A stretch of 64,000 nt of DNA from Siniperca chuatsi (Eukaryota > Chordata > Actinopteri > Centrarchiformes > Sinipercidae), in contig NC_058051.1 of the NCBI RefSeq assembly GCF_020085105.1, positions 24,984,955 to 25,048,954 of the forward strand, in the 5' to 3' direction. A program made the position numbers and the translations under genes. This document shows, piece after piece, positions 1 to 19,444 of this stretch. A model generated the notes under the pieces. That model ran no database searches. It was not told the DNA's origin and saw nothing but the letters and a program-made list of their open reading frames with translations. The first letter of the stretch is position 1. Each line of letters begins with the position of its first letter.

Positions 1-1400
1 AAGAAACAATCTGAGAAGGGAAAACTACTCACAACTAGTCATAACATAATGCAACATTTGATTGGACATTTCATTTTACAGGGTCATAAGGTAATAAGGT
101 TGGGAATCAACTGTAATTTAGCCTAAAACTGAGGAGTCAAAATGTATTTCCAAATCAAGGCTGGATTACGAACTGGCAAAGCAGGCAACTTCCCCAGACC
201 ACCGTGAATTTCATAATTGGTTTGTGGACATTTGATTAATTCTGACTTTGTTTGGGAATATACACCACTAAAGCACAATATCCACGGACATGATACACGC
301 GTAAACATTGATCCTGCTTTATTACCTTGTATCTTGTAGTCCTAACTTGAATAAAAAGGCCCCCTGTGGCCCCCAGCTAGTTTTAAGACCCTCATTATTT
401 CAGATGATTTTGTACTTACATCCTGCATATGGGAGTTAAACTTAAAGGTAATCACTTAGGTGATCCCCTGACATCTAGAGCCATCATCAAGTCAAACTTT
501 GCTGAAAACTTCAGTTTATGTCCAAATAACCTGCAAAACTAATGATATTCCCATCAGCCTCAGCTGTACTTTGTGTTTAGTGCTTATTACCAAATGTCAG
601 CATGCTAACACGCTAAACTAAGCTGGTGAGCATTACCCGCTACACATTAGCATGTTAGCATTGTCATTTCTAAGCATAGCATGCCGGCATTAATTCCGTT
701 TCAGAATCAGCTTTATTGGCCAAGTACAGATTCACAAAATGTTTTAAATTTAATACGATAGAAAAAGACATACAGTTAAAAACAAGGACAACAAAGCTGA
801 ACATAAACAGGAAAACATAAACATAGGACTATTATGTACATACAAGTAGGTGAAAAAAATACTGTATATAAATATATATATATAAAACGCAACAATGACC
901 AACAGCATACAATGTGTATATATGTTTCTGGAAATTGTAATGAAATACAAATAGTGCAAAGGAATAAATATTGAGTAGGTAATGTAATAAAAGATTACTT
1001 TATAAACATGAAGCGGGTTGTTATGTATTTAGTAATAATGCTGGTGTAAATGTTGGTAATCCGTGAATAAATGCTTAAAATGTCATTAATAACCTCTGCA
1101 GAGCTTTTCCGGAAGTTAAATGCTCATACAGTCCAATTAGTCAAAGGGATTCTTCACAGTCTAGAAAAACTTCTTAATAATGGATTATAACTGATCTATA
1201 ACATACTTTATTTTATTTTTATTTTTAATTTTATTGTATTAACCTTTATATACCCTTTATAAAGGATGCCTTATTAGAATATAGTACCAAATCTCTCCTT
1301 GATCTGATTCATAGATGTATAAAAAGCACAGAATAAACAGGTTGTGTTGTGCCATCTCAAGCGAACATGCGCAGTGGATTTAAAGCCCTCATTATTGACA
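1..1400. other. Intergenic, no gene seen; repeat remnants
   Basis: I see no coding exon here. About 450-690 is a diverged copy of a dispersed fish repeat (words such as CATCAGCCTCAGCTGTAC and AGCATGCTAA) that recurs at about 44.8-45.3 kb. At about 700-730 there is an AGAATCAGCTTTATTGGCC motif, common in fish repeat tails. The short open frames on both strands are AT-rich and lack family features. Confidence 0.6.
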
Positions 1401-1404
1401 CACG

Positions 1405-1512
1405 GTTCGGCCAATCACAGTGAAGCACCGGCGGCAGCCAGCCAATCGCGATCATCTTCTGTTTGTGTGACCGTTCTCCGGCTGAACGATAATTCAGTGA
1501 GTACATGTAAGT
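1405..1512 (+). promoter_or_regulatory. adrm1: Probable adrm1 promoter and untranslated first exon
   Basis: Two CCAAT motifs (1411-1415 and 1442-1446) lie in a locally GC-richer stretch followed by possible splice donors, GTGAGT at 1497-1502 or GTAAGT at 1507-1512. The first coding exon has an acceptor only 11 bases before its ATG, so an upstream non-coding exon is required; this is the best candidate. The transcription start is not defined by sequence alone. Confidence 0.45.
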
Positions 1513-2141
1513 ATGAACATTTTATTTTTTTAAATATGTTTTGAATTCCTAACATAGAAACCAGGTGTGCGTTTAGTCCACGTGTCTGAAATGTAAAACT
1601 GTAGCTGAGTCGTGACCACGTTGAGCTGAAAACACGCTGCTTGCTACAGGATGCAGAGTCATCTGTGGCTACTGTGGCTGCTCCAGTAGCTGTTTTATTA
1701 TGGGAGCACTGGGATGAGTTTTGTTCCGGTCCTATTTTCCTTTTTAAATGTGCGTCTTTGTCATATTATCTGGTCAGTTTGTTATTTTCATGTCAGTCTA
1801 GGAGAATCTTTATTATCCCTGGGAGGCAATAACAAAATAATAGCTATACAATAAATAGGCTAGTAGGCTAGAAACATGTACAGAATCTATGTGCAGACAA
1901 GAACTACCATTTAAAATATACATAAATGAACCTACTGCTGGGTGACATGTTCATTAGCAGTGACACAGCAGGAAAATGATGACCTCATACTTCCTGCAGT
2001 CTAATATCTGGGACCAAAGCTGCTCTCATTTCTCCCTCATGATCATACAAACAACCTGTGTTTCAATCAGAGCCCATGTGTTTCTGTGTATAACTGACTG
2101 TGGCCTTCCTCCTCCTGTCTGTCCCTGCAGCGGTTCTCATC

Positions 2142-3545
2142 ATGGCCTCTGGAGCTTTGTTCCCCAGCATGGTGTCCGGATCCCGCGGCTCCTCCAGCAA
2201 GTACCTGGTGGAGTTTCGGGCCGGTAAGATGACCATGAAGGGCAGCACGGTGACCCCTGACAAGCGCAAAGGTCAGGTCTACATCCAGCAGACCGACGAC
2301 TCCCTCATCCACTTCTGCTGGAAGGATCGGACGACCGGGAACGTGGATGATGTAGGTGACACTGTCTGCATGTGAATACTGGCTTGACCTGTGTTTGGCT
2401 TTTTAATATTAACCCTTTTTCATGTCCCGATTTAGGACCTGATCATCTTCCCTGATGACTGTGAGTTCAAACGGGTGAACCAGTGCACCACTGGACGGGT
2501 CTATGTGTTGAAGTTCAAAGCTGGCTCCAAAAGACTCTTCTTCTGGATGCAGGTATGCAGCTGGACGGTCTGCTCCACACACTTTTGTGTTCATGAAGCT
2601 TTGGTTTTCACGTGATAAAAGACACAATGATAAATGTACATTTACAAGAGATAAACCTTTATAATGCAGCTAATGGCACGCTTACATATACATATATATA
2701 ATTTCATTAATTCTTTCCATGCACAGCAGAAATCACTTGTAGATATCCAGGAAAGATATAAAGCAATTTTCAGCAATTTTGCAACAAAAAAAAGCATTCA
2801 GCAAGTTGTATTGTGGCAGACACACAGGCCAGAGATATTGTATATTTTTCTTATTGTCAACAAGTCCTATGGAAAGACCAAAATCAACAATGAATTGATA
2901 TTAATAAATATCACCTGATAAATCTTATTCCTCTGTGCCATAGAGCTCCATTGTTGTCCAAAAACTATTAAAAACACATCGATGAGCCACATTGTTGCAC
3001 TGACATGTTCCTTCATTACCGTCAACATGGGCACTGAAGTTTATTTTAACTCAGTCCCACACACTGCTGTAAATACTCACTACAGCACCAAACGTGTATT
3101 AATACGCAGCTGAAAATAGTCCCCAAAAAATGAACTCCTATTTACTCCCGTGTCAGTAATGTTGTACTTTTTCTATCGTAATAAAATATCGATTTTAATT
3201 GGGAGGAAGATGTTTGTTGACAATAAGAAACATATAGAATAACGGCAGCCTTAAAAATTCTAACCAACTCTTATTGCATCTTTCCAATTTATTTTAAATT
3301 CAAATCAGCATGGGAGTAGGGTTGCAAACCTTCAGTGTGGAAAAATAAGGGGCACCTTGCCACCTGCTACTCTCAACATGAATGTAAAGGAAATAGAGTC
3401 AATAAGAGTATTTGTAGGCATTATGAAATATATCTCATTTTAACCTTCAGTCCAAAACCTCTTACACAAGATGGGGTAGCCTAGACTTGGGCAGATTAAT
3501 GTCCACCAATTGGGTTATTGGTTACATTTCTCTCTCTCTCACACA

Positions 3546-3586
<41 letters not shown>

Positions 3587-6500
3587 GGAGGGGGGCGAGT
3601 CTTCTGCTTACATCCTCAGAGAACTGTTAACTTATTAATCTGGGAGAATGGCACGACGTAGCTAACTATCACGCTAACTCTAAACACAGTACGATCAAAT
3701 AACAACAGTTCACACAACCTCTGGGGTATCATGAATTGAGTTATTCCACTCTGCGTCCTCTGCCCAAGCACTGTTCGGGCAGCTCGAGTCTCCGTAACCA
3801 GGGCAACGACGATGTTGAGTGACAACTCTTCCGCAAATTCTGATAACTTCTCCGCTATGTCTCTTGAAACTCTTTTGGTTGTAGTGTATGCATTAGAGTA
3901 GGGTGTGCACGAAAATACGGGACAAATCGCGTTGATTCAGTAAGGGACAGTGCATTTTATTTTTCAATACGGGACGATCCTGTATTATACGGGACAGGTG
4001 GCAACCCTACATGGGAGTGATCACTGCAGAAAGAAGACGAGACTGCTTATTGTTAACACAAAATTATATCAACACTCAATGTAGTAAAACTACTTAATAG
4101 AAATAGATTCATGTGTGATCAGTTTCACCAATGAGTTTCTGAAATGAGAACGCTAGATGAAACCTCTCAGTTTTGTTTTTCTGATCTCAGGAGCCAAAGA
4201 CTGACAAGGATGAGGAGAACTGCCGTAAAGTGAATGAGTATCTCAACAACCCGCCCATGCCCGGTGCTCTCGGTAGTGGCGGCAGTGGAGGACACGACCT
4301 GTCTGCTCTGGGAGGTAACAGATACTCAGCGTGCATGAACCTGAAATATGCTGCCAGACATCTACATCTAAAAACTGAATTTCATTCTGATGCTGTTCTG
4401 TTTTCATGTAAAGGGGAGGGCGGTCTGCAGAGCCTTCTGGGTAACATGAGCCACAACCAGCTCATGCAGCTCATCGGACCAACTGGACTGGGTGGGATCG
4501 GTACGTACCTTCTTAACTAAGTCCTCAAGCTGCAGAGCTGACAGTGTGACAACATGCTAATCAGATAAAACAGGAAAAAAACTTGGTAAATGCTGTTTTT
4601 ATGCTCTCAGTAGAAACATGTGGCTCTTTTTTTTTCTGAATACCAGGTGGTCTCGGGGCACTGGCTGGTCCAGGCTTGGCCAACCTCCTGGGCAGCACCA
4701 GCAGCAGCAGCAGCAGCAGCGTTCCTGCAGCCAGTAACTCCTCCACAAGGTATCTTGTTCCTGTTAAATATTCAAGAAACATCTACCTTTTTAAACACTT
4801 TCTGTCTGTTGCTTTGTACCGTGTATATTTGGGCCTGTTTGATTGTTTGGTGGCATAATTTCGTTTGTTTCTGCTGGTAAATTTCCAAACAAAGGAGATG
4901 TGATGTTGCTAAGAAATATGAGGGGCAGCTATGACAGACAGGAGGTAGAAGAGCGTAACAGAATCAGCTGTCAGTCACGAACAGTAAACATCAGATTTTA
5001 GTAAGTCAGTAACTTACAATCAAAGATCAAGGGCATCTTTATAGACTCACCATTGGGAAAAATCTTGAGCTCGAAGGTTCATTATCGACTTTGGAAATGG
5101 TAGTTTGACAAAAAAAACTCTTAGCAAAAAGTCAACTTGTTGGATATTTTCTGGAGCTTTCTCCAAGAGCTGAAAGCTCCGGAAAATTTCCAGTAAGTAG
5201 ACCTTGTGCTAAGAATTTGTTTGGGTAAAAATCTATGGTGAAACAGCAGATACCAGTTTCTTCACACATGTTTATTTCCATTATTGATTATTATCTCGAT
5301 TCATTGATGAATTAAAGCCCAGATGATGTCTTTGGATTTCTTGTTTTGTCCAAAACTGAAAGATATTCAGGTTACGATCATATAAGACAATTAAAGGCAG
5401 AATATTATCATAACTGAGCGACTGGAACCAAAGTATGTCTGACATTTTTGCCTCCAAAAAAATTACTTTTAACGATTAATTAGAAAATGATATAACTAAT
5501 GATCTAACTAATCATTTCAGCTCTAGTTAAATCAATAAATCAGAATACAAGGTAGTCACAAGAGGCAACTGGAATAACTTATATTATGTATTATCACTGT
5601 CACTGTTGGTTTCCACACTCATGTACTCGAAATTAAGGAAATAACTAAAGTAGATTCTGTAGGTTAAAGGAAAATGGGTACAACTAGAAAAAAAATCAAT
5701 ACTCTTCACATCACAAAATGACATTGATTATCACAGGTTGGTGATTTGATGTGTGTTAAAGCTTCATGTTGGAAATTTGTTTCAATAACTGTAAGTTGTT
5801 GTTTTTTTTTACTCTCTTCTCTCAGTCCGTCCACGGCCGTCACCCCCACCTCTACCTCTGCTACCAGTCGGCTCGGCTCCTCCCAGGTGCCCACCACTCC
5901 CATCACTCCCTCCGCCACCTCAGCAGCCTCCCCCACAGCCACCACCCCCTCCACCCCTACTGTGACCTCTCTGGCAGCGGGTGCAGCCAACCCCACTCAG
6001 CCCATCCAGCTAAGAGACCTGCAGAGCATCCTGGCCACCATGAACGTGCCTGCCAGCGGCCAAGGAGGTGAGGAACCAACCGTAGAGAACGTAGCTTCAG
6101 GCGGACTGAAAACTGCGCTCCTCAGAAATGAGATTAGACAAAAACTTAAATAACCAGTTAAACCATAATTAGGCCTAATTAGGGTAATTTCAACTAATTA
6201 TGCAGCAAATAATTAGCATTGTGAACACAACAGTCTCTGCAATACTGTGCAATTTTAACTTAATAAATTCAGTTTGTTGCAGAAGCAGGAACCCCATGCA
6301 AATCCTGCAATCTGTCACTGTTTTGATTTAATTTTACTCTGCTATGCTACATTAGGTGCAACTCTCCATCTTGCTTCATGGACACTATTTATCACCCTCA
6401 CCTTGCCTACAGATTCACATAGAAAACTAGAGAATGCTGAAGGAGTAGGAAGAGTAGAAAAGGGCTAAAGGATGAAAGAAATGAAGAATGCACAAATTTA

Positions 6501-9500
6501 GTTGAGGTGTTATAGGTGCTATGAAAGAAGTTAAAGTGGCTATAATGAATATTTTTAAGTAATGATTGATCAGGACTACTTGTATGTGAAAGGGGTTGCT
6601 CGTAGTGATGAACTAAAGAGAAGTAGCACCCTGCAGTTCCCCTCATTGTTTTTGTTTTATGGCCTCAACTTTACTGTTTTGATGTTTGTTTCACTCTCAC
6701 CGCTCTCATCAGTGTCATCTTTGGCAGCAGCAGGAAGCTGTTTTCAGCAAAATAGCTCACATAAACCCACTGGACACTACCCGCCCAGCACCAAACAACA
6801 GACAGACACAGTTGGTGACTAGCTGGTGAAGGAAGTGGAACATTTAGCAGCTAAAAAGCCAGATATTGTTCTCCGGAGTTGGTGGAGACCAAAAGCAGAG
6901 CTAAAAGGAGAGTGATTATTGGACTTCATCAGGTGGACACAAGCACAACTCTAAATTAATGATAATGTTGCTCCTTATCTGCTGGATGTGTAAATAGTTA
7001 ACTGTTTGCTAACAAGTTTGCCATATTAACTTAAAAGGTGATGACATATCAGTGTTGTGTCTACAGCTTGTTTCCACTGCCCCCAAGTGGCCAAAAACCC
7101 CAGTAATTGTTTGTTTAAAATGGAAGCAAACCAATAAAATGAGCTAAAGTGTACAGAAAAGAGTCAAGGTCTTTCTTAAAATGTATTACCTGACACGAGG
7201 GTGAAATATAAGCACTGAAATTAGCTGAAAAGAGTGGAGGTACAAGTTGTGTGTCTATGTATTTGCTAGGTGACTACTGTGGTGCTGCTGGTAGCTGTTA
7301 TATTGTTAACAGGTGGCTGCTATGGAGTTCCCGGCAGTTGCTAGGTGGTTAACAGTTGGTTGCTAGGGCATTCCAGTTGATAATATGGCTTTGCTAACTT
7401 GTTGCTAGGTGGCTGCTAGTTCCAGGCGGTTGCTAGGTTGTTAACGTTGTTGGGGTGCTGCTAGTACAGTACCGGAGTGTTTGTGTGTGTGTGTGTTAGA
7501 GCTGTAATAATTTGTCAATTAATCGATTCGTTGATCGGCAGAAATTTTGATGACCGATTAATCAAAGTCACATTCTCTGGTTTCAGCTTCTCAGATGTGA
7601 AGATTTGCTGCTTTTCTTTGTCATACATGATAGTAATATATTTGGGTTTTGGACTGTTGGTCGAGTAAAACAAGAAATTTGAAGACACTTTGTTGGGCTC
7701 TGGGAATTGTTACATTTTTCACTATTTTCTCACAATTTATAGACAAATTGATTGAGAAAATACTTGTCATATTAATTGATAATGAAAATAATAATCTGCG
7801 TCTTTGTGCTTTCATGAAGGCCGTTGGCGCTGATCATTATGATACATGTTTGTGAATTCCTAAAACTAGTTAATTGTTTAAAGCACTGACCTGTCCTATT
7901 ACAATTGAATGCACCAACTGCTTAGTTACTCCCAGGTCCGTTAACAGAGAAAAACATCAAAGTCAACATTCATATTCCTGTTCATCATCTAAAGGGTATA
8001 ATCCCTATCACCTAGATTAAGATTGGACCAGATTATTGCCTAACCCTGCCTGCAGATTCACATACAGGAATATGCATTGTGATTATAATGATAAAGCAGC
8101 GATTTTACATCTGTAGATACGAAAATGTGGATGTGTTTAAGACTAAACAGTGGTGTTTGTTACCTGCAGTGGACCTCGCCAGCGTCCTGACACCTGAGAT
8201 CATGGCTCCCATCCTGGCCAACCCCGAGGTGCAGCAGAGGCTGATGCCCTATCTGCCCTCTGGAGAGTCCCTGCTTCAGAGCACAGAGGAGCTCCACAAC
8301 ACGCTCAGCTCGCCTCAGTTTCAGCAGGTAGGGTTCGCTGCGGGACGCCCTCTGTGGTTTCCAGTTGTGGAATGTAATTAAGTACATTTACTCAAGTACT
8401 GTACTTAAGTACAATTTTAAGGTATTTTTTGTATTTTACTTGAATATTTCCATTTTATGCTACTTCATACTACATTTTGGAGGCAAATATTGTACTTTTT
8501 CTCCACTACATTTATTTGATTTGGTTTAAGTGCTGGTTACTTTGCAGATTCAGATTATTAATACAAAATATTAATCGACTAATAAATTATGTTATTATAC
8601 GTTAATCTACCCAGCAGTATATAATGTACTTAAAATTAGCTCCACCATTACCAGCTGCAACATTAAAGTGATGAACACATTAATGCATCTCTAATTATAA
8701 TCCAGTAATTTAATATATATGATTCTGAAATGGGCTGTTCTGCATAACTAGTACATTTTGAAGTTAATACTTTTGTATTTTTATTTAAGTAAGATTTTGA
8801 ATGCAGGACTTTTACTACTACTACTTTTACTTAAGTGAAAGATCTGAATACGTCTTCCACAGATGGTTTCCACTTTGTAACTCAATATTATTTGAAAATG
8901 GGAAAAATGGTGATTTCTTCATTAGTTCTGGGAAAGTTTGTATTTAAATTAAAGTGAAAAGGTTTGGTCATTTGCCATTTAACACCAGCCTGGTATTTTC
9001 TTTTATAGAAATATACATATTTCATATATATATTTATTAAGGTCAAACAATCATTTAACAGTTCCATCAGATTACCATCTTATTTGTTGCCTGTGTAAAC
9101 AGTTTCAGGCTGGACATCTGATAAATACACAAACTACTGTTATCAGCTCTTATTTCCAGCTTGGGGCTGAGTTTGACATTCAACATTTTTCTGTCCTTGG
9201 GCACAGAAATAGCATGTGAAGTGAGATACCTCAAATCTCCTTTTAGCAGGACTCTGGTCATTATGATGCTCTCTTTTGTTGGTATTTATTGTCTCTCCGC
9301 AGGCTATGAGCATGTTCAGTAGCGCTCTGGCGTCCGGACAGTTAGGGCCTCTAATGAACCAGTTTGGCTTGCCTGCAGACGCTGTCGATGCGGCTAACAA
9401 AGGAGGTCAGTGTTTTGCCCACATCAAGCTGAGACACTGTAACTGTTTGTTTCATTACAAACAGTTACAGTGTTGAGGTTGAGTGCGATAATCCTTACTT

Positions 9501-9707
9501 ATATTGGATTGATATTTTATAGACTAACAGTTAGCCGATCAAAAAGCTAATTTTCAGAATAATTGATATTTGCAGCCCTAATTTCTGGCCATTTCTACCA
9601 CTGCAGATGTGGAGGCTTTTGCAAAAGCCATGGAAACGGAAAAGCCAGACCAGGACGGAGACTCCAAAGACAAGAAAGACGATGATGAAGACATGAGTTT
9701 GGACTAA
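2142..9707 (+). CDS. adrm1: Proteasomal ubiquitin receptor ADRM1 (Rpn13)
   Basis: Rpn13 is a subunit of the 26S proteasome regulatory particle; it captures ubiquitin chains and recruits and activates the deubiquitinase UCHL5 (UCH37). Coding exons: 2142-2351, 2436-2552, 4191-4314, 4414-4500, 4647-4749, 5826-6067, 8170-8327, 9303-9405, 9607-9707; they sum to 414 codons plus stop (human 407 aa). Residues about 17-130 form the PRU ubiquitin-binding domain ([41 protein letters not shown]). Next come a Gly-rich part with [13 protein letters not shown] and a Ser/Thr/Pro/Ala linker (about 185-265), then the C-terminal DEUBAD (about 270-395, [20 protein letters not shown]) and the acidic tail EDMSLD. 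The ATG is set by [10 protein letters not shown] after an acceptor at 2130. All frames close. It is convergent with cables2. The introns contain several hAT-like elements. Confidence 0.97.
3317..4009. mobile_element. hAT-like non-autonomous element in adrm1 intron
   Basis: The ends are inverted (TAGGGTTGC at the left, GCAACCCTA at the right) and the element is flanked on both sides by the perfect 8-bp direct repeat CATGGGAG (3309-3316 and 4010-4017). An 8-bp duplication with a TAGGG-type end is typical of the hAT superfamily. The 693-bp body contains a (CA)n tract (about 3541-3585) and no transposase frame, so it must have been mobilised in trans. Confidence 0.85.
3541..3586. repeat. (CA)n microsatellite
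   Basis: About 46 bases of nearly pure CA dinucleotide inside the hAT-like element of the third adrm1 intron. Confidence 0.95.
4700..4720 (+). repeat. adrm1: In-frame (AGC)7 tract in adrm1 coding exon 5
   Basis: Seven consecutive AGC codons encode Ser in the flexible linker between the PRU and DEUBAD domains, within the exon at 4647-4749. The neighbouring GGC AGC ACC extends the repetitive stretch. Confidence 0.95.
5278..5527. repeat. Copy of the TAGGGCTGCAACTAA TIR family
   Basis: This diverged copy lies in an adrm1 intron. It keeps family landmarks: an ATTAATNNATTA-like end region, a TTTGTCCAAAACTGAAAGATATTCAG-like centre and the right end TTTCAGCTCTA. It is the same family as the copies at 15661-15964 and 16387-16631, whose target duplications can be read. 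Confidence 0.6.
7240..7470. repeat. Degenerate tandem repeat rich in GTTGCTAGGTGG
   Basis: The word GTTGCTAGG(T/G) followed by variants of TGGCTGCTA or TGTTAAC recurs several times in about 230 bases in an adrm1 intron. Unit length is irregular (about 30-50 bases), so this is an old, diverged minisatellite. Confidence 0.65.
7497..7805. repeat. Copy of the TAGGGCTGCAACTAA TIR family
   Basis: It starts TAGAGCTGTAATAATTTG, contains ATTAATCGATTCGTTGATCG, a central GCTTCTCAGATGTGAAGA block and an AGACACTTTGTTGGGCTCT block, and ends with TGATAATGAAAATAATAATC. The layout matches the other family members in this window. No protein is encoded. It sits in the same adrm1 intron as the tandem repeat just before it. 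Confidence 0.7.
8363..8863. mobile_element. hAT-like element of the CAGTGGTGGAA family
   Basis: The ends are inverted (AGTTGTGGAA at the left, TTCCACAGA at the right) and the interior is built from ACTTAAGTAAAAGTAC-like words. Perfect 8-bp direct repeats TGGTTTCC flank it (8355-8362 and 8864-8871). It starts 35 bases after the splice donor of adrm1 coding exon 7 (exon end 8327). There is no transposase frame. Confidence 0.8.
9505..9580. repeat. Truncated end of the TAGGGCTGCAACTAA family
   Basis: The segment keeps one family end, finishing in TATTTGCAGCCCTA at 9580, preceded by CCGATCAAAAAGCTAATTTTCAG and AATAATTGAT. The other end is not visible. It stops 26 bases before the last adrm1 exon (starting at 9607), within or next to the branch-point region. 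Confidence 0.6.
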
Positions 9708-11622
9708 GAACTCTTAACATTATTATTTAATATATTTATTTAGCTGCTTCTTTTGTTTTGTAACTATTACAAATTAAGGATTATGGTTAATATAGTAGAA
9801 ACTGTCACTAAGACCCTCCCTTCGCTGATAATGCTGTGTTCATCTTCCAACAGTGTGTTGAATTAATATCTACTGATTTAACTGAATGAACATGTATTCT
9901 ACCTGCACGTCTGTGCTGTCCAAAACACAAGGGAACAGTAAAATTATTGTCTGTGTGTTTATTTTCCAGACTGTTTTGTGAACGATCACTTTACTTGCTG
10001 CAGACGTAATTTAGTACCCCTACCGCTCTGAGGAGATAAAAACAGCTTCATACACACTATAAATTATTGATTGTTGACTTGAAAAAAAAACAAACTCAAA
10101 CTCCAGTGACTTTTCAGTGTCTGAAAATATATTTCAAAAACATTCATTTTACAGCATGAAAACAGTTAATATTCACCCATTTGACACCAACCATACAAGT
10201 ACAACATGTCCTGCAGTTACACAAATCTTTTTATTTTAATAAATTTTTTTCACCACTGCAGACACAGACAATAAACTGAATCACCATCATGTCCACGATT
10301 GTAAAAAGTCTTATCTTTCCCAGACAAGAACGTCCTCAACATCTAAAGATCTCTACAGCAGCAAGAAATGTCAACGCTAAATATCACTTATAAGCTGGTT
10401 TACCATTTCACTGTAGTTTCAGGCACTTTTCCCCTCATACGTGTACGCCTAATGGCGTGTGAATCAGAAGAGTTACTACACAATAAGTACTGCAGTCAGG
10501 CTAATACCGTCTGGCACGTGTAGAAGCATCTGTTCACATACTTAAAGAGTCACAATGGTTGGATTTCCCCATTCTGTCAAAGCACTACAATCAGTTACCT
10601 TCCACTGACTTACAATGGCGCACAGGTAATTTCAGTGATAACAGCTACAGTAACAACGTTCAACTTCTCTTTGGGTTAGATCTGATGAGCCATTCAAAAG
10701 ATATGAGAAAGTAAAATTCCTGAGAAATGAAGTATATGACGACAACTAGCCAGACTACTGAGGAATAAATTCCAGTGCATTTTACAAAAACATATCCCTG
10801 GGTAACGACATGAAACATAAAATAAAACAAACACATTAACTATAAATAATATACCTCCACAATCCTGTTTCCTCACCGTATAACCAAGGTTATACAGTAT
10901 ATCAGCACAGTCCGATAACAGAGCTGCTGCAAGAGTCTGAACAAATTTTCTTTCTATTCAAGAACAAGATAAATACATAAATTAAAGGCCACTTCCTTCT
11001 CTAATAATAGACTAAAACTAAAATCCTGTTTTCTACCCACAATTACATTATTATGTTTTAGTTTAACGGCTAAAAACGCGTCGGTGTCACAGTGGGGTTT
11101 AAAAGGCATTTACAAAATCAACAGTATGATTCTTTGTCATTTTTAATAATTACTATACTGGCTGTGTATAGTAATGAGAAAGGTGCAGGAGATAAGTTTT
11201 CACGAACACAAACATCACAGCGTAAATTTCATTTAAATAGAGGTGAAGAATACTAGGATGTACAAAAAAAAGGCTCACAAGAAACCAAAATAAAAGCACA
11301 ATTAACGTGCTCACTGAACGTCTCTAACATAGAGCTCATGATTGGATCGACATCAGAACGTCACATGTAACAAACGCTTAAAAACACATTCAGGGAGACG
11401 CACATGCCAACAAATGTAAACTACTTATTCTTCAGATACAGTGAGTGACTCAAGTCACGACTGACAGAAAATAAATAGTACCAGAATTATTTGTTTCAAA
11501 CAGCACAGCTTATAAACTGGTCGACACACACACACACACACACTCAGCCACTTCTGATTCAAAGTCCTAATTACTTCACCGCACATACACTTGCTGATGT
11601 TATTAATGAAACCACCGGAGTG
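9708..11622. other. Shared 3' region of adrm1 and cables2
   Basis: Between the two stop codons I see no further exon. The region should hold the 3' UTRs of both convergent genes. At 10230-10243 a minus-strand poly(A) signal (TTTATT on the + strand, 10230-10235) is followed two bases later by a plus-strand AATAAA (10238-10243). Another AATAAA is at 10270-10275 and another TTTATT at 9958-9963, so the actual cleavage sites cannot be fixed from sequence. Confidence 0.5.
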
Positions 11623-19020
<7,398 letters not shown>

Positions 19021-19080
19021 TCTAGTTTGAAATGTAGCCGTTGGACTCAAAGGCAACTAGTGACTGGTACCAGTGCGTTA

Positions 19081-19210
19081 GTCCCGCCCCTCTACATGCT
19101 GATTGGCTGTAGGATAATTATGCGAATTAAATCGTGTAAATACTTGTAGGTGATTGGATAAGACATCTCTTATGCAAAAATATTCTTGTTGCTCGCAGTT
19201 GATTGGGTGT
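19081..19210 (-). promoter_or_regulatory. cables2: Probable cables2 promoter
   Basis: Upstream of the cables2 start (19020) there is a GC-box-like GGGGCGGGAC on the minus strand (19081-19090) and three minus-strand CCAAT motifs (ATTGG on the + strand at 19102, 19153 and 19202). This fits a TATA-less promoter of a widely expressed gene. No transcription start can be assigned. Confidence 0.5.
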
Positions 19211-19444
19211 AGTATAATAGTGGGAGGTGCGCTGGAGAGGAGACAAAGGAAGTATTCACCAAATTCACCAATTCAATTTGATGGCTGATTAATTTATATC
19301 TATATGAACTGATTAAAACTCTTTTTGCTAAGCTTAAACCTAATTGTACAAAAAAAGCAGATTTTTTTCTCTCTAAATTCTTCTAAATTCAAATCAAGGT
19401 CTAAAAGCTGAAAATCCATTATAAAGGGTATATATTCAGCTACC

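Noticed and set aside
4230-4520. Frame running from adrm1 exon 4190-4314 into the intron
   Set aside because: Exons 4191-4314 and 4414-4500 splice in frame with conserved junctions, so the open read-through between them is coincidental.
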